Assembly: GCA_039619475.1 (NCBI GenBank)
Contig: CM077115.1
Location: forward strand, 179,064,060 to 179,128,059
Direction of reading: 5' to 3'
Source: Icerya purchasi
Lineage: Eukaryota; Arthropoda; Insecta; Hemiptera; Monophlebidae
Length of the DNA stretch: 64,000 nt
Below are positions 36,036 to 48,237 of the stretch, piece after piece (positions within the stretch are counted from its first letter, which is position 1; each line of letters begins with the position of its first letter). The position numbers and the translations under genes are program-made. The notes beneath the pieces are model-generated. The model was not told the origin of the DNA, ran no database searches, and saw only the letters and a list, made by a program, of their open reading frames with translations.

Positions 36036-39000
36036 CGACATGATTATTGTATTTCTATTTACGATCCTTTTTTATATTTTTTGATTTATTCATTTATTGA
36101 ATATATGTTGCAGGCGCCGATTGATTTCTAACTTATTTTCTGCACGGGGCCATATCGGCTTAATCTTCAAGGAAGTCTTTATTAATATTTTCTATCGCAG
36201 ATTACTTCTAATTATATAATACAAAAATAATAAATATAAAAAAATTGTAAACAAAGGCTTCTATTTATTAATGGAATAAAAATAAGGGAAACTACAGGTC
36301 CATCAAATTGGAATATTTTAAAAGAATGAGATAAAATAACGATTTTAGTTTTAATTCACGTGATTTGCTTAATAGTCAGAAATACAGATTGGTTAGATTT
36401 TTATTTTTATCAATATTTTCCGGCCTAAAACACTAAAGATCAGAAGCGACATCTTCCCGAATTTTTTATCGCAACCTTCTACAGATCGGCATCTATATTT
36501 AACTACCAATTTTCATTAAAATTGACCGCGCCGTTTCCGGGATGCTGAGTTCCAAGATTTGCAAGAATACAAAATTACAAACAATATCAAGTTAAATAAA
36601 AACCTTCAAAAGAAAAAAAGAAATCATATAGAGAAATTAATGGAATTAACGGGGGAATAGAAACGGCAGAACCGCTTAATGACCAAAGCTAGGCAACAAA
36701 TCGACGGTGTACCGTTCGGGACTGTAATTAAAAGCCGCTTCAAAATAAATTTCCTGCCCGAAGTCCTCTTCTCTTTTTTCCAATCTAACTTCTTTTATCT
36801 TGCCATTCGCCATCTCCTCCCCTTCTTTTTCTTGATTCAACAGTTTACCCAGCGATCCGCGTGGGTGCAACACTAATGATGAGATCAGGGGGCTAAGCCT
36901 CCCAGGAAATGTAAAATAAAGTCGTTTTTCGCGTCTGCCTGTCTCTCTGTCTATGTCTACTAATATCAGTAACTACTGAATCGATTTTTTTTTCCGTTTT
37001 TAGGTGTACCCCATCCGTTTTACTGTCAGCGATTTGGTGTGAGTTCCAATTTAGCTTTCTTGATCAAAACTGAGTCCCCTGAACAGGAGATTACCACCCT
37101 GCACGGCGTTGACGTACGGAGCTCACATGTGGTTGTTGTTTCGTTCCACTGTCTGTGAGCCAGCACATTAGGACAGTCGAGTGACTACTTACTAGAGAAT
37201 GTGGTTCTAGTTACAACAACCTAATTCAGATGTTGGATCAATTTCGCTTTTTTCAAATTAGTAGTTAATTTATTTTTCATTTTTTGTGCATGTAAGAATT
37301 TATTACAAAGCACATGATTTTTCCTCGAAAGAAAAAAAACATGTCATATAAAGAGAAATTATTGCCGCGATTGACTAATTCTTTTCCGAAACTTTTTTAT
37401 TGAAATAACCCGCTAAATGGATATATAATCAGCATTTCGAGTCTTTGTAAGAGGAAATATTTTTTAAGCGATATATGAACGAAAAGAAAAAAAAAAAAAC
37501 CACTGAAAACTATCGATTTATTTTCTAAGCAAATTAATTCCTAACTTCGCGTGGATGTATTTTTTGATTTGATGATTATTTTAGGCCTTAAATTTGATAT
37601 CAACTGAAGAAAAAAAATATTAAAAACTCACTAATACTAAACTAGGTCTACTTGAAAATAACGAGGTGGAATCCTTTCGAGGCCGAAACGATACGAATCC
37701 AATTTAGAGGCCGACAAAATCGATATCTGAATTCTTGATTTTACTGAAAAATTTTGTTTGCTAGACTTTAAAAGTTATTCTCCCGCTATTGTGTTTATTT
37801 CCCATCCGCAGGGCCTGGTCGAGTAGTGGTAGAAAAAGTTATTTTAGAAAACTGTACAGGAAATATTGATTTTTAATTTAGTATTATATAAACTGAAATT
37901 ACAGTAATTTATAACTCATCTCATACGGAATCCTTGGTGCTTGATACATCATGCTTGACTGGTTTGCTATATACGTGATAACAATTATCGTTTATTATTT
38001 TATATTTCAGTCATCGGAAAAATAAATAAGTAAGAGCTAGAACTAATCCTGCACTATAAGTGTGAAATTTTTCAACTTTCTTTCAAGAGATATACACAGT
38101 TTAACCATATGGAAACTGATTAATGTGGATACATGACTTACATAAACCAGAATTCATTTTCGAAACATACGGAAATTTTAATAAAGCGGCTCGTTTAGGA
38201 ATTTAACAGAATTAACAAAATGGATTAATACAAATTTTTGCACCTTTTAGACAACTATTCGATCTTTTCGAAAGTATAAATTTGTTTAATAACCATTATA
38301 TGTCTTTAGAAAATATGTAAATATTAATCGTTCACGAGTATTCTTCAAAAATAAAACACTACTGTATATGCGCAAAAGAATTTTACAGAAATATTGCAAT
38401 CTACTCTGTTATTAAACATTTGAATGTTGTACCTTAATAAACGTTTTTTGTTTTTTTTTTTTTTTGTTATTTTCTTGTAATGAAAAAATATTTTATTCCC
38501 AATTTGTTATGGAATAGGTGATGTGGCAACGAGTGTATTTACTTTTAAAAAATGCGTATTTTTAAAAAAATATTTAAAATTATTAATATTGAATAAATAG
38601 CAGCTATATTTGGAATAAAAGATTAAAAATATCCAGATTATTTTATCCTGGTATTATTGTGAACTCTTTAACTACGGTTGATTTGGAAGGACCGTACTTT
38701 GTTTTACTGAGAACATTTATTTGTTCTCTTATTACGTAATTCAGCAAATGATTAAATGTTTTTTCAGAATTGTTTATCGGTTAAACGTTATTATGTTCGT
38801 TTCTATTTTCTTTCATTCCTTTACATATATTGTAATAGCGCTTACCGACTTGTCGAGCCTAATTATTAATTTTCTCTGTCCGCTTGTAAGTAAAACTGTT
38901 TGCAACAGAAATCGAAATCACATTTTACTTCAATATCTTTAAAAAAAAATAAAAAACGCGTTTTTTTTTTTTTTTTTTTGATCCGGCCTTCCGGTTTACT

Positions 39001-39457
39001 TTGGATTTGTTAGGATTCTTGAAAATAGGCAATGAATAAGACCTCAGACATGTTATAGTAGATGAAACCAATAACCGCATTACGGTTAATGAGTCAGAAT
39101 ATAGCCGTTTCTTAAAAATTATTGTAAACGTAGTGTTTCAATTTTTTCATTTACCAAATCCCGTTAAATAAGAAATGAAGTTTATTTATTCGCGTTCGTT
39201 CATTATATCCAGTTTTGAATTTCTAAATGCTTGGTTTAGTTATTTCATTAGATTATTCATTTCTCTTCGAATATTTTTTTCTAAAATGCACTCAGAAAAT
39301 CCAGCACAAGTAATAATTTTTGATCTTTGAATCACCGCTGCTTAATCCAACTATAATGCTGCAGCTGATTAACTTCTTTTCAGAAAAAATATAATAAATA
39401 CAATAACAGCGAGGTTTACGAATTCTGTACTGAAACAAGTATTCCCAATAAAGTTCC
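36036..39457. other. vg intron segment, no gene recognised
   Basis: AT-rich. From about 36882 to 37060 the text GGGGGCTAAGCCTCCCAGG, CTGCCTGTCTCTCTGTCTATG and AACTACTGAATCGATTTTTT resembles a widespread insect repeat that I cannot classify. Two opposite-strand ORFs at 36676-36876 fully overlap and look like chance. Poly-T at 38453-38465 and 38961-38979. Confidence 0.4.
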
Positions 39458-39860
39458 TTGATTTACAATTTATTAGCTTCCCGTTCTAGCCAAATTGACC
39501 TGCTTTGGATTCCTGGCCACTGTGGTATCGCCGGTAACGATCTTGCTGACTCATTAGCATACTTGACCGCCGTAAATGGTTGTTTCATAGGTAGATTTCC
39601 TTTCCAAAGTCTTTACTCTCTCTCCCTTTTGGTTCTCACCGTGACTTTTGTTGGACTGATCTCGATCCGTCTTTTTTCTCCAACCCTGACTCCTTTTACC
39701 TTGCCTTACAGCCTTCCCCATTCTCTTCGCCTTGGTTTAACAATTTTCCCTCATCGAATTGAACGAGGGATTAAAATTACGGTTTATATAATCTTTTTAA
39801 ATTACTTATCGCTCGGCATCCTTTTAAATTCGATTAAGTCGCTTTATTGGCCTGTTTAGT
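39458..39860 (+). mobile_element. I-clade LINE fragment, RNase H part
   Basis: A 133-codon open stretch begins with a C-terminal RNase H motif, SQIDLLWIPGHCGIAGNDLA (about 39488-39547), then DSLAYLTAVNGCFIGRFPF. It is the third copy of the same LINE family in this window with this segment (13335, 14644). The downstream part drifts out of frame. 5' and 3' ends are missing. Confidence 0.78.
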
Positions 39861-39899
39861 ATTTCTGAGGGCGTGTTTACTTTAGCGCGTCACTGCTTC

Positions 39900-42400
39900 T
39901 ACTTCAGGGCACCACCATGGGTTCTTCGAAGCCTGAAAGATGGTGGACTAAAGAAGAATTTGTGATTGCATCGGTGAAGGTACTAATATTCTCGGATAAA
40001 AATTCACAACTGAAAACATGTCCGCCTTATGGAATAAACACTAAGATTTGAGCATACTAGTTTGGATAGAGGAAACTTCTATTTGACATATGGGCATGGG
40101 GAAATAATCGCTAGAGCATAATGCTGTAGCACAAAAGGTTATGGAAGATGACAAGAAGGGATTTTAATGATAGGTCGGTCGTTGAGAAAGTATTATCGGA
40201 TAAATTAAAGTGGGTGTAACAACTTTCGGATCAATATTAGATCATTATCTAGGATAAATTTAGTAATGACAGAAAACCGTGTCGATTTTCCAGTGTTATT
40301 CCACACGGGAAGAGTGGGCATTAAAATCACCGAGTAATATTAGTGGCGGGCTAACCTGAGATTGATTGTGACATGTGCGGGATAATAATATAGTTTAGAG
40401 GCACGTAACAGTTACACACAGTTTTATCAGAGAGACAGATATTTGAAGTAGGCAGACAACCAATCATTGCAAAGGATATGGTTAAATTTAACTGGGTTGC
40501 TAGGACAGAGGAGTAAACCATAATACTCGATTTACTCTCTAAATTTCTGGTCGTCACTGAAAGTAATCCGAGAGAAGGAAACTGGCCCCAATATTCCCAT
40601 CAGATCTATTAGGCTGAGTACACTGTGAACCTGTAACTTCACAATCCCCGATGCCCTGCTAAAAGGGTATAGGACTTACTTTATTTTACTTACTGAAAGT
40701 AAAAGGGGGGAGTTGTACCCCGCTGGATTATTGCAGGATTTCGAGTAAGTTTCCTGTACACATAATATAGCAGAGGAGTAAAATAGAATGTCTTAGTTCA
40801 GCAGGTAGGCGATAAAATCCTCTACACAGTTCGCAGGGTATCATTCCAAACCATGGACATTATTAACCTTGAGATATAATTAATCTACTGTCTGATCAGA
40901 GTTTGCTTAGCAAGTTTGTCGATCAACTGTGTGAGATGTGCCTCTTTATTGATCGATGTTGAAATAAGGAATAGTTATCAGAAAGCATGTGGATAGACCC
41001 ATGTATTCAGTGAAGATGACTACTGTGCTCATCGGATCGTGTTGTCCTTGAATCGTATCCAATAAAGTTACGAGCTTTGTGAAAGATGGTGCATAGTTTT
41101 TGTTGGTACGGTTACTTTCTGCGGGCTTTAAAAGTTCTATATTAGGCATTTTTTGTTTTTTAAGTTTTATTGGCGAAGGGTTTATAATCTGTGATTGCTC
41201 AATCATCTGCAGTCTCTGCCGCATTTGTATTTTATTTCCTGGTTCGCCTGTTGAATTTGTGGCGATTCTGATGAAACAGCTCCTACAGTATCAATAAATT
41301 CGAGTTCGGTCATCATCTAGGGAGCATTTTAGGGGTAAGGTCGCTTAGTTGCCACTTAAGTTTCTATTTTCCAAAACTCAGGCTTCATGTTTTGCTCGGG
41401 GTTAAGGCAGTAATGTTCTGCGCAACTGAAGCAGTAGTGTTGATCGCGTCTGCGGGACCGCTATTTTCTACGAAAGGGCAACCGACAGAAAATTCTGTAC
41501 AGCCGTCTGGATGAATATTCCGTGTTTTCATTCATTATGAACTATCATGAAAAAAGACGGGTATTTCAACATAAAAAAGCTGCCTCCTCTAATTGGTTAT
41601 TTGAGGCTGAACTCTGGATCACTGGACTTAACTCAAAGGATAGAAATTGCTAAAGCTAGTTTTAGTTTTAGCCATCCCTCAAAATATACTATAGTTCGGA
41701 ATTATCGATACATTAAGACAGTATAATTTTTTTGAGCAATTCGGTAATTATATTATTGTTTATGGTAATAACGGTTCTGTTATTAAAAAGGTTACCATGA
41801 GTACTGGATCATTGCTGATTTTGGAGCTTTCAATTATGTTTTTTGGGCCTTTTTTAAGAGCATGAAAATAGCCTAAAGGGCCAGAGCATTTGATACATAC
41901 GTAAATAACACACTTCGGTCTTCTCTGAAGGAAAACAAAGTTACAGGGCAAACGGTTTTTCTAGACTTCAGGTTATCGGAAAAGGAAATGGAGTTGGTTA
42001 CTAAATTTGCGTTCGACGAAAGATTTATCGTTTGACGTTAAATTCGGCGGCATAGCATTTTAGTCTGTGAAGTAGGCGTGTCGTGCTTGGTTTTTTGTTA
42101 AATTTACGGGCTTGTCGATTTCAGATTTTGATTTCGAAAAGGCGATAGAGTTTCGTGCATTAGAAATATTCAACGGAACCATCTTACTGATATTCGATGA
42201 AGAAGAAACACGTTTATCTTGCCTGTTATCAGATGTTGCCGATTCAACTGTCGGAGCGGTTTGTGTGCATAATGATGTTGCTGCCGGCTTTACAGGTAAA
42301 GTCTACATCGATGATAAGCCGGATTCACCGGTCGTAGCTGATTGATTCCGGCTAGGCGGAGAAGTTCGCTGCATGCTATTAGTGATGCGCGGAATTTTAT
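39900..42400 (-). mobile_element. LINE with ORF1 and endonuclease remnants
   Basis: Minus strand, from high to low coordinates: a degenerate ORF1 with Cys/His-like segments (CVIYVCIKCSGPLGYFHALK near 41880, HYCFSCAEHYCLN near 41420) and an open piece MPNIELLKPAESNRTNKNYA (about 41140). An endonuclease follows, with TVCNCYVPLNYI (about 40400) and PPLILLGDFNAHSSR (about 40315-40355), the DFNAH box of apurinic-type endonucleases; a CSSDYFPMPI piece near 40080 corresponds to the SDHFP box. No RT follows before the plus-strand fragment at 39860. A SINE piece is inserted at 40567-40691. It is disabled by many stops. Confidence 0.75.
40567..40691 (+). mobile_element. 5'-truncated SINE, family 1, inserted in a LINE
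   Basis: 125 bp between 11-bp direct repeats ACTGAAAGTAA (40556-40566 and 40692-40702). It contains GGAAACTGGCCCCAATATTC and ACTTCACAATCCCCGATGCC, then ACTTACTTTATTTTACTT, matching the 3' half of the SINEs at 53287, 56620 and 62112. The tRNA-like head is absent. Confidence 0.82.
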
Positions 42401-43989
42401 AACAGAATGGAAACGGCAACGGCGAATTAAAATAAACTAATAGCTGATTCTGAACGCGCGATAAAAAACACTTCACTCTTTAGTAACATCTTAAACTGTT
42501 TAGTTTAGTTGTTTGCCAGCAATAAATGAACAATTGTGAAAAATACGCGCAACTGTTTGTTTAGAATTATTGTATATAGTCGTTTCACTTGTTTTTTGCA
42601 AAATGGTTTATCGGTTAGGTCTCATTATGTCTGTTTTTACTTTCTTTAGGTAGGTTCTCGTTAGATTCAGTCACATTTTTCTTGAAAAAGGAACGAAAAA
42701 GATTGATCATTGCGAAAAAAATCAAATAAACGCTTGGTGCATATTTTGTGCATGGTGAGGGGATTTAAAAAACGGTTTAGGAAACAAAACCGATTGACAC
42801 TGATAAACTTAAACTAAAAAAGAAACATAAATTGTGCTTTTTCGTAGTTCGATGTACCGTTGACAACAATTAACATTGCCTTCGTTTGGTCCTTCTTAGA
42901 AAAACGACATGTTTTACAAAACAAGATTAAAAAAATATTTTGTTCTTACCAACATTCGTTATTTCTTTTTCTTAAAAGCAATAAAAGAAGTACCGTATTA
43001 CTTCATAATAATCAAGCCATCACAGAAAATTCTTTTCTACCACGTTTCATTACCACTTCTATTGTTGAAATTATACGAATAGATTAAAAATTAAAACTTT
43101 ATTTAATTAGTCAAGCATTCTAAATGTTGGTTGCTCTCCATTTCGTAGTTTAAATAATACTTTTATAGGATTTTTAAAACATTTCTCTCACCGATAATTT
43201 TTTGCTTTTCCGCTAGGAAACAATAAATGTCAAAAAAAAAGGAAAAGGAAAAGTAAAAGTAAATGAGAAAGGATTTTCGAAGAAACCGATACCTATATAG
43301 ATTTATATTTTGTCTAACTAATAGGAAACACAACTGTTCATTCTCAAAGACGACCTTTTCACAAGAATTCTGAATTCATAAGCCTATCACATTCAAAAGT
43401 AACTGTACTCTACTGATATTCCTTTTTCCGCGAAAAGTAAATTGCTTTATAATAACATGAAAAAAAAGTTGATTACTGGAAAAGGTCACAATCATTCCAT
43501 AAAGGTATACCGCTGCGTCATATTTTCTTTAACCCAATAATGCCAGTCTCCTGTGTCCCTTTTCCAACAATACTATTAAACCTACGTTTGGTTCTTAGGT
43601 AAAACGGAAAAAAAGCAGAATGCGCTTTCAATGTTAATAGTTTTTTTTTTTAAAGATGCTAAGGCAAAGAAAATAATGACACTTGACATAATTGTTTTTG
43701 GTCCGGTTTACTCGTTTGGTTACTTTATTCTAATTTGGCAAATTGAAAGTGAGTTAGTAAAAGGAAATAAAACTAACCGACAAACAATTCTGAAAGATCA
43801 GCTAGAACGGCTATATAAACAATTCTAAACAGACAAACAGTTGTACGTATATATTTCAACAATTGTTCATTTATTGCTAGTAACGATCGGAATGTTTTTA
43901 AGAAAGAATTATGTAAAATTTTCGTTGACTAGTGGAATAAAGGAAAACTTATCTACGAATCAAAGATTTCAACGCTCTATCCATTCGTA
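42401..43989. other. vg intron segment, no gene recognised
   Basis: AT-rich sequence without recognisable coding or repeat ends. Two half-matching stretches around 42490-42560 and 43800-43875 (GTTTAGAATTGT and AACAATTCTAAAC with TATATA and CAACAATTGTTCATTTATTGC nearby) hint at a decayed inverted-repeat element. Confidence 0.35.
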
Positions 43990-44256
43990 ATAAATTTCAC
44001 TCTACCCTTTCTCCTTTACGAATAATCGTTTTTTCTATCTCTCAGCTGAACCTAATCTTCCTTCTAATCCTGTAAAATTTCTTTTCGTCATTCCGTCATT
44101 GTCCCTATTATTCGCCTACGCTTTAGTCATACTTTATTGCCTTCTTCTCGCTATCGTATTTTCTCCATTTTCTCTCTCTCTATTGTCCTCTTCATCCCAT
44201 CAAATCAGTTGTCTGCGATAACACTGATCATGCTTTTTTTCAAATCCTCTTCTCTC

Positions 44257-44295
<39 letters not shown>

Positions 44296-44420
44296 TGAAG
44301 TACTATTCTTCATTTTGTTAAAGTTAAGGCGTCCTGTTCGTTATTATGCTTCTTATATCTTGTCCTTCCCCTATTCCTGCTGTTAGTGCTTTCATATTAA
44401 CAATCTCCAATCGAATATTG
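43990..44420 (+). mobile_element. I-clade LINE fragment, ORF2 C-terminal region with (TC)n expansion
   Basis: Sequence order CGCTTTAGTCATACTTTATT ... CTTCTTCTCGCTATCGTATT ... GTCTGCGATAACACTGATCATGC parallels 13610-13720 of the larger I-clade copy, and RYYASYILSFPYSCC corresponds to PYCASLILSPPSPSV. A (TC)n tract (about 44260-44292) has expanded inside it. Confidence 0.65.
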
Positions 44421-47003
44421 CGATCTAATTAACCGACTCTTTTCCCTATAATTTTTGAGCAGAGGAGTTCTGCGGTTAACGCCTCCCCGCTCTCAAGAAA
44501 AGATCCATCCTTTACAAAGAGCGAGGAAATCTTTATTCAAACGAACCTTTTAAATTTCGTTAGAAAATCCTCAACTGAGTGTAAAAACCGTTCACTATTG
44601 GGCCATAATCAGCATGTTTTTCAACAAAGAGATAATCATATAAAAAAATTCAACATATTTCAGGGGAATATGTATACGAATATCACGAATATCGTAATTA
44701 CTTCTAAACAACATTAAGACTTATTCGAGTCGGCACCAAATTTAAATTGCAATAATTTAATCCCGAGTGAAATATTTTCCAGTACACTTGGTTTACAGAA
44801 AACGAGTGACTGCTATCACTTCCGATAATAAACGAAAAGTTTAGCGGCATTTTATTTCAAACATAAATTTCTTCATTCTAATTAGCCATAGTTCTGGACC
44901 GAAATTCGTGTAAAGTAACACGAACGAATCGACAATTTCACTAAAGAACCTAGACGGCAAAACGGCAAATTAATACATTCTACGAGTTGAATTTTTTCTT
45001 CGTCGATTACTGTTTTAAGGTTCTAAAAAAAAAACACACTACTCTGACCCACTCTTTTTGCATCCTTTAACGATTTCTACACCGAATAATAACACGCATA
45101 CGAACTCGATGTAGAAATTAACAATTCAGAAATTGAATCGTCACAAGGACCAAAAAATTATCTCCAATGCTAAGAACGTGATAACAGGCGCAGTAATTCA
45201 ACAGATATCGTAAGCACTATATTAATTTTTGGCACTCGTAAACTAATGAGATAAAAAATATCTCCCCATCTATAGCTATCGACCAATGCAAAATAATCAG
45301 AAAAATTATTATCAATCAAGGCGGATTACATGTCAGTCCGTAAAAATGGAAAATACAAAATGACTAAATTATAATCGGCATTTATCAAGCGGTGAATTAG
45401 CAATAAGAAAATTCTATAAACACGCACAGAGGTTAGTCTAGCAAAAAGAAATTAGTTAATATTTCGATATTACTACCCCTATTGTGTATAAGAGTATTGG
45501 TTCGAATCTCATTCCTTTAAGTGAAATTTTTAATTTTACCGCAAGTTTTAATGGAAAAGAAACTGTACACGCTACGGAATTGTGAAAAAATCTTTCAACT
45601 ATTTAGCTTTCAATGGAAGGTGCACCACACGATGTACGGGAAATAAAATTTGTTTTCTATCGATCTTTATGCGGTTTTCGAAGTAATCATATGGTACCAG
45701 ATGATGATATTAACTAAATTCGAACTTATTAAAAATGTATATGCGAGTGTGACAATAATCTAAATAAGAAACGATCAACAAAACAACTATTTATCGAATC
45801 ACACAATAATGAGAGAAAATAAAAGGTTAAAATCGTGTTCTTTTGCAAAATCTGACGATACCGATTAGAATCTAGTATCTTTTATATCTAAAATTATCGG
45901 ATTCGATTAAAAACAGCAGATTACGTATCTCTCAAATTAGAAAATCGTTGACCGCCTTTCACACTGTGGCTGTTCTACAGTCACTACTCGAATTTGTAAC
46001 TTCCGCGACTCTGAATTAAAATAGGGTGTTTTTCGTTCTAACGTAACAAACAGCCGATACACATCAATAACTCTCCAAACTGACTCTTTACATCGCTTCC
46101 GAATTCCATTTTCAACGTCATACCAAAATTTCTTGTTTTGAGACGGTACCGGTAATCTATCTTCAAAGCAAACGTCCCATCATCTACGTAGTACACAGAA
46201 GTTCCTTCAAAACACGTTAAAATTTATTATTATTATTAATGGGTGCCGGTTCGGTGCTAATTAAAATCCGAGTCGTTCTTAACGTGACAGAACCGGCCAC
46301 TTCAGCAAGTTGTACCACCGGGAAAGGATGGTATCGGAATTGTTATAAAATAACCTAATAAGACTGGATGTTTTTTTTTTTTTTTTGTAATCTTATTGAA
46401 TTTTTTATCCACTTGATGACATTATTTCCAAAGACGGAACCAAGTTCAATTTTGATCTTCAATGTTAAAAATCCATTTACTTTTTACTTATTTCTTTATT
46501 CAAATTTTTAAATATCCATCGTTTCGATTTTGAAATTGTAGAAACAAACTGCAGTAGATGATTGTCGAGTAAAAAAAAATTCTCCTCTCTGGTAAGGTGC
46601 GCTATTATATAGGCCATATAGGGGAAGAATAACAGTAAAATTATTTGTAACGGATCATGGAAACACTCCGAATGAACCGACCCCTTTTGCATTTATCTTC
46701 AATAACTTAATATTTAACAAAAATTCTTTCCGTTTGGCATCAACCATTTTTTTCAGAATTTTTACGATCATTAAATATATGCATAGTAGTTGCTTTTTTT
46801 TTTTGCTTTTTTTTCTTTCTTTTTCTGTTTAACGAACTGGATGAAAAGCAAAAATTAAAATGCATTGCGGGATTTTCAGGTATATAAATCAATTAGCTCC
46901 ATCCGTAATGCTGATTTGACTTTTGTTTTTATCATAAGGGGGGATGATCGATCGATAAGGGCTCAACCAACCAATAAATAAAAAATATTTCTCATTAATA
47001 TAA
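44421..47003. other. vg intron segment, no gene recognised
   Basis: AT-rich. At 45503-45514 GGTTCGAATCTC is a good RNA polymerase III B box, but the upstream part is not convincingly tRNA-like. At 46220-46237 a (TTA)n run followed by GC-rich sequence could be a minus-strand (TAA)n LINE tail. Poly-T at 46371-46386 and 46794-46804. Confidence 0.4.
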
Positions 47004-48237
47004 TGAAAGGTATGTGTCTCGTTGAGAGCTGCGACAAAAAAGATACACTAAAACTTTATGCACGAATTAATAAGAGTGATGATCATCGTTGGTTAAAAAA
47101 ATTGATCACGGCTTGATTCGTAAAGTGACGTATTATTCGCTCTTCAAAGTGCGCAGGGACAACTTTCGACTGTAAAATTTGTAAAACGAATCAAATATAA
47201 CAATTTTTCAATACGCCAGTGATTAAAAGGGTACCCCGGAGGTTTTTTAATAGTCACTTTTTATTTATACTTCTATATCGGAAAATTAATACTATAAAAA
47301 AAAGAAAGAAAAGCGGCTCCGAATGGAAGCTCAGAATAATGGAAGTTTTTTTGTGTCTGTTGTTTTGTTTTGGGGCCCACGAATAACGAAACAGTTTAAC
47401 TGTGTGGGTAAAAATTTCTGATTAATTTACGAATTAAGGAGCTAGTCAAAATTAATAAAAATTACGAATTAATTTTGAATTTCGAACAAATTTCGCTTCC
47501 AACTACTAGAACACAAACGTGAAATCTTACTAAACCGGGTAGTTCTCTGCGTGTAAAGAAAAATAGGCGACCAAGTTGTGATTTCGACGGAAAAAAGTGG
47601 TTAGAAAAGTTCCAGAGCTTAATACGGAGGCTCAAAAAAAAAAAATAAATAAAAATAAAAGCGCGAATTCGACATTTTTATTATTTCTGTATCTTAAATT
47701 AAACCACCTTGGCTGCATTAAAGTTTACTTAAATATACATATATATAGTAAATCTTACTCAATTCAAAATTTATTCGTAATTTCATTTAATTTTGACTAG
47801 TGCCTTAAGTCGTAAATTAATCAGAAATTTTTACCCGCACAGCTAAACTCTTTCGTTATTCGTGGGCCCAAAACAAAACAACAGCCGCAAAAAAAAATCC
47901 ATTATTCTGAGCTTCCATTCGGAGCCGCTTTTCTTTCTTTTTTTTATAGTATTAATTTTTCGATATAGAAGTATAGATAAAAAGTGACTATTAAAAAACC
48001 TCCGGGGTACCCTTTTAATCACTGGTGTATTGAAAAATTGTTATATTTGATTCGTTTTACAAATTTTACAGTCGAAAGTTGTCCCTGCGCACTTTGAAGA
48101 GCGAATAATACGTCACTTTACGAATCAAGCCGTGATCAATTTTTTTAACCAACGATGATCATCACTCTTATTAATTCGTGCATGAAGTTTTAGTGTATCT
48201 TTTTTGTCGCAGCTCTCAACGAGACACATACTTTTCA
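47004..48237. mobile_element. 1.2-kb foldback element with about 475-bp inverted arms
   Basis: Left arm about 47004-47482, right arm about 47762-48237, spacer about 280 bp. The arms match over almost their whole length with scattered substitutions, for example TATGTGTCTCGTTGAGAGCT at 47011-47030 against its inverse at 48211-48230, and CCTCCGGGGTACCCTTTTAA at 47999-48018 against 47228-47247. No transposase is present. The spacer is AT-rich with a 67-codon ORF of no recognisable kind. No clear target duplication was found, so the superfamily is open (long-TIR MITE or Foldback-like). Confidence 0.82.

Noticed and set aside
44260..44292. (TC)n tract as a GAGA-factor or regulatory element
   Set aside because: It lies inside a decayed LINE coding region and is better explained as microsatellite expansion.
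45430..45515. tRNA gene or SINE around the B-box-like GGTTCGAATCTC
   Set aside because: The upstream sequence does not fold as a tRNA and no matching copy was found in the window.
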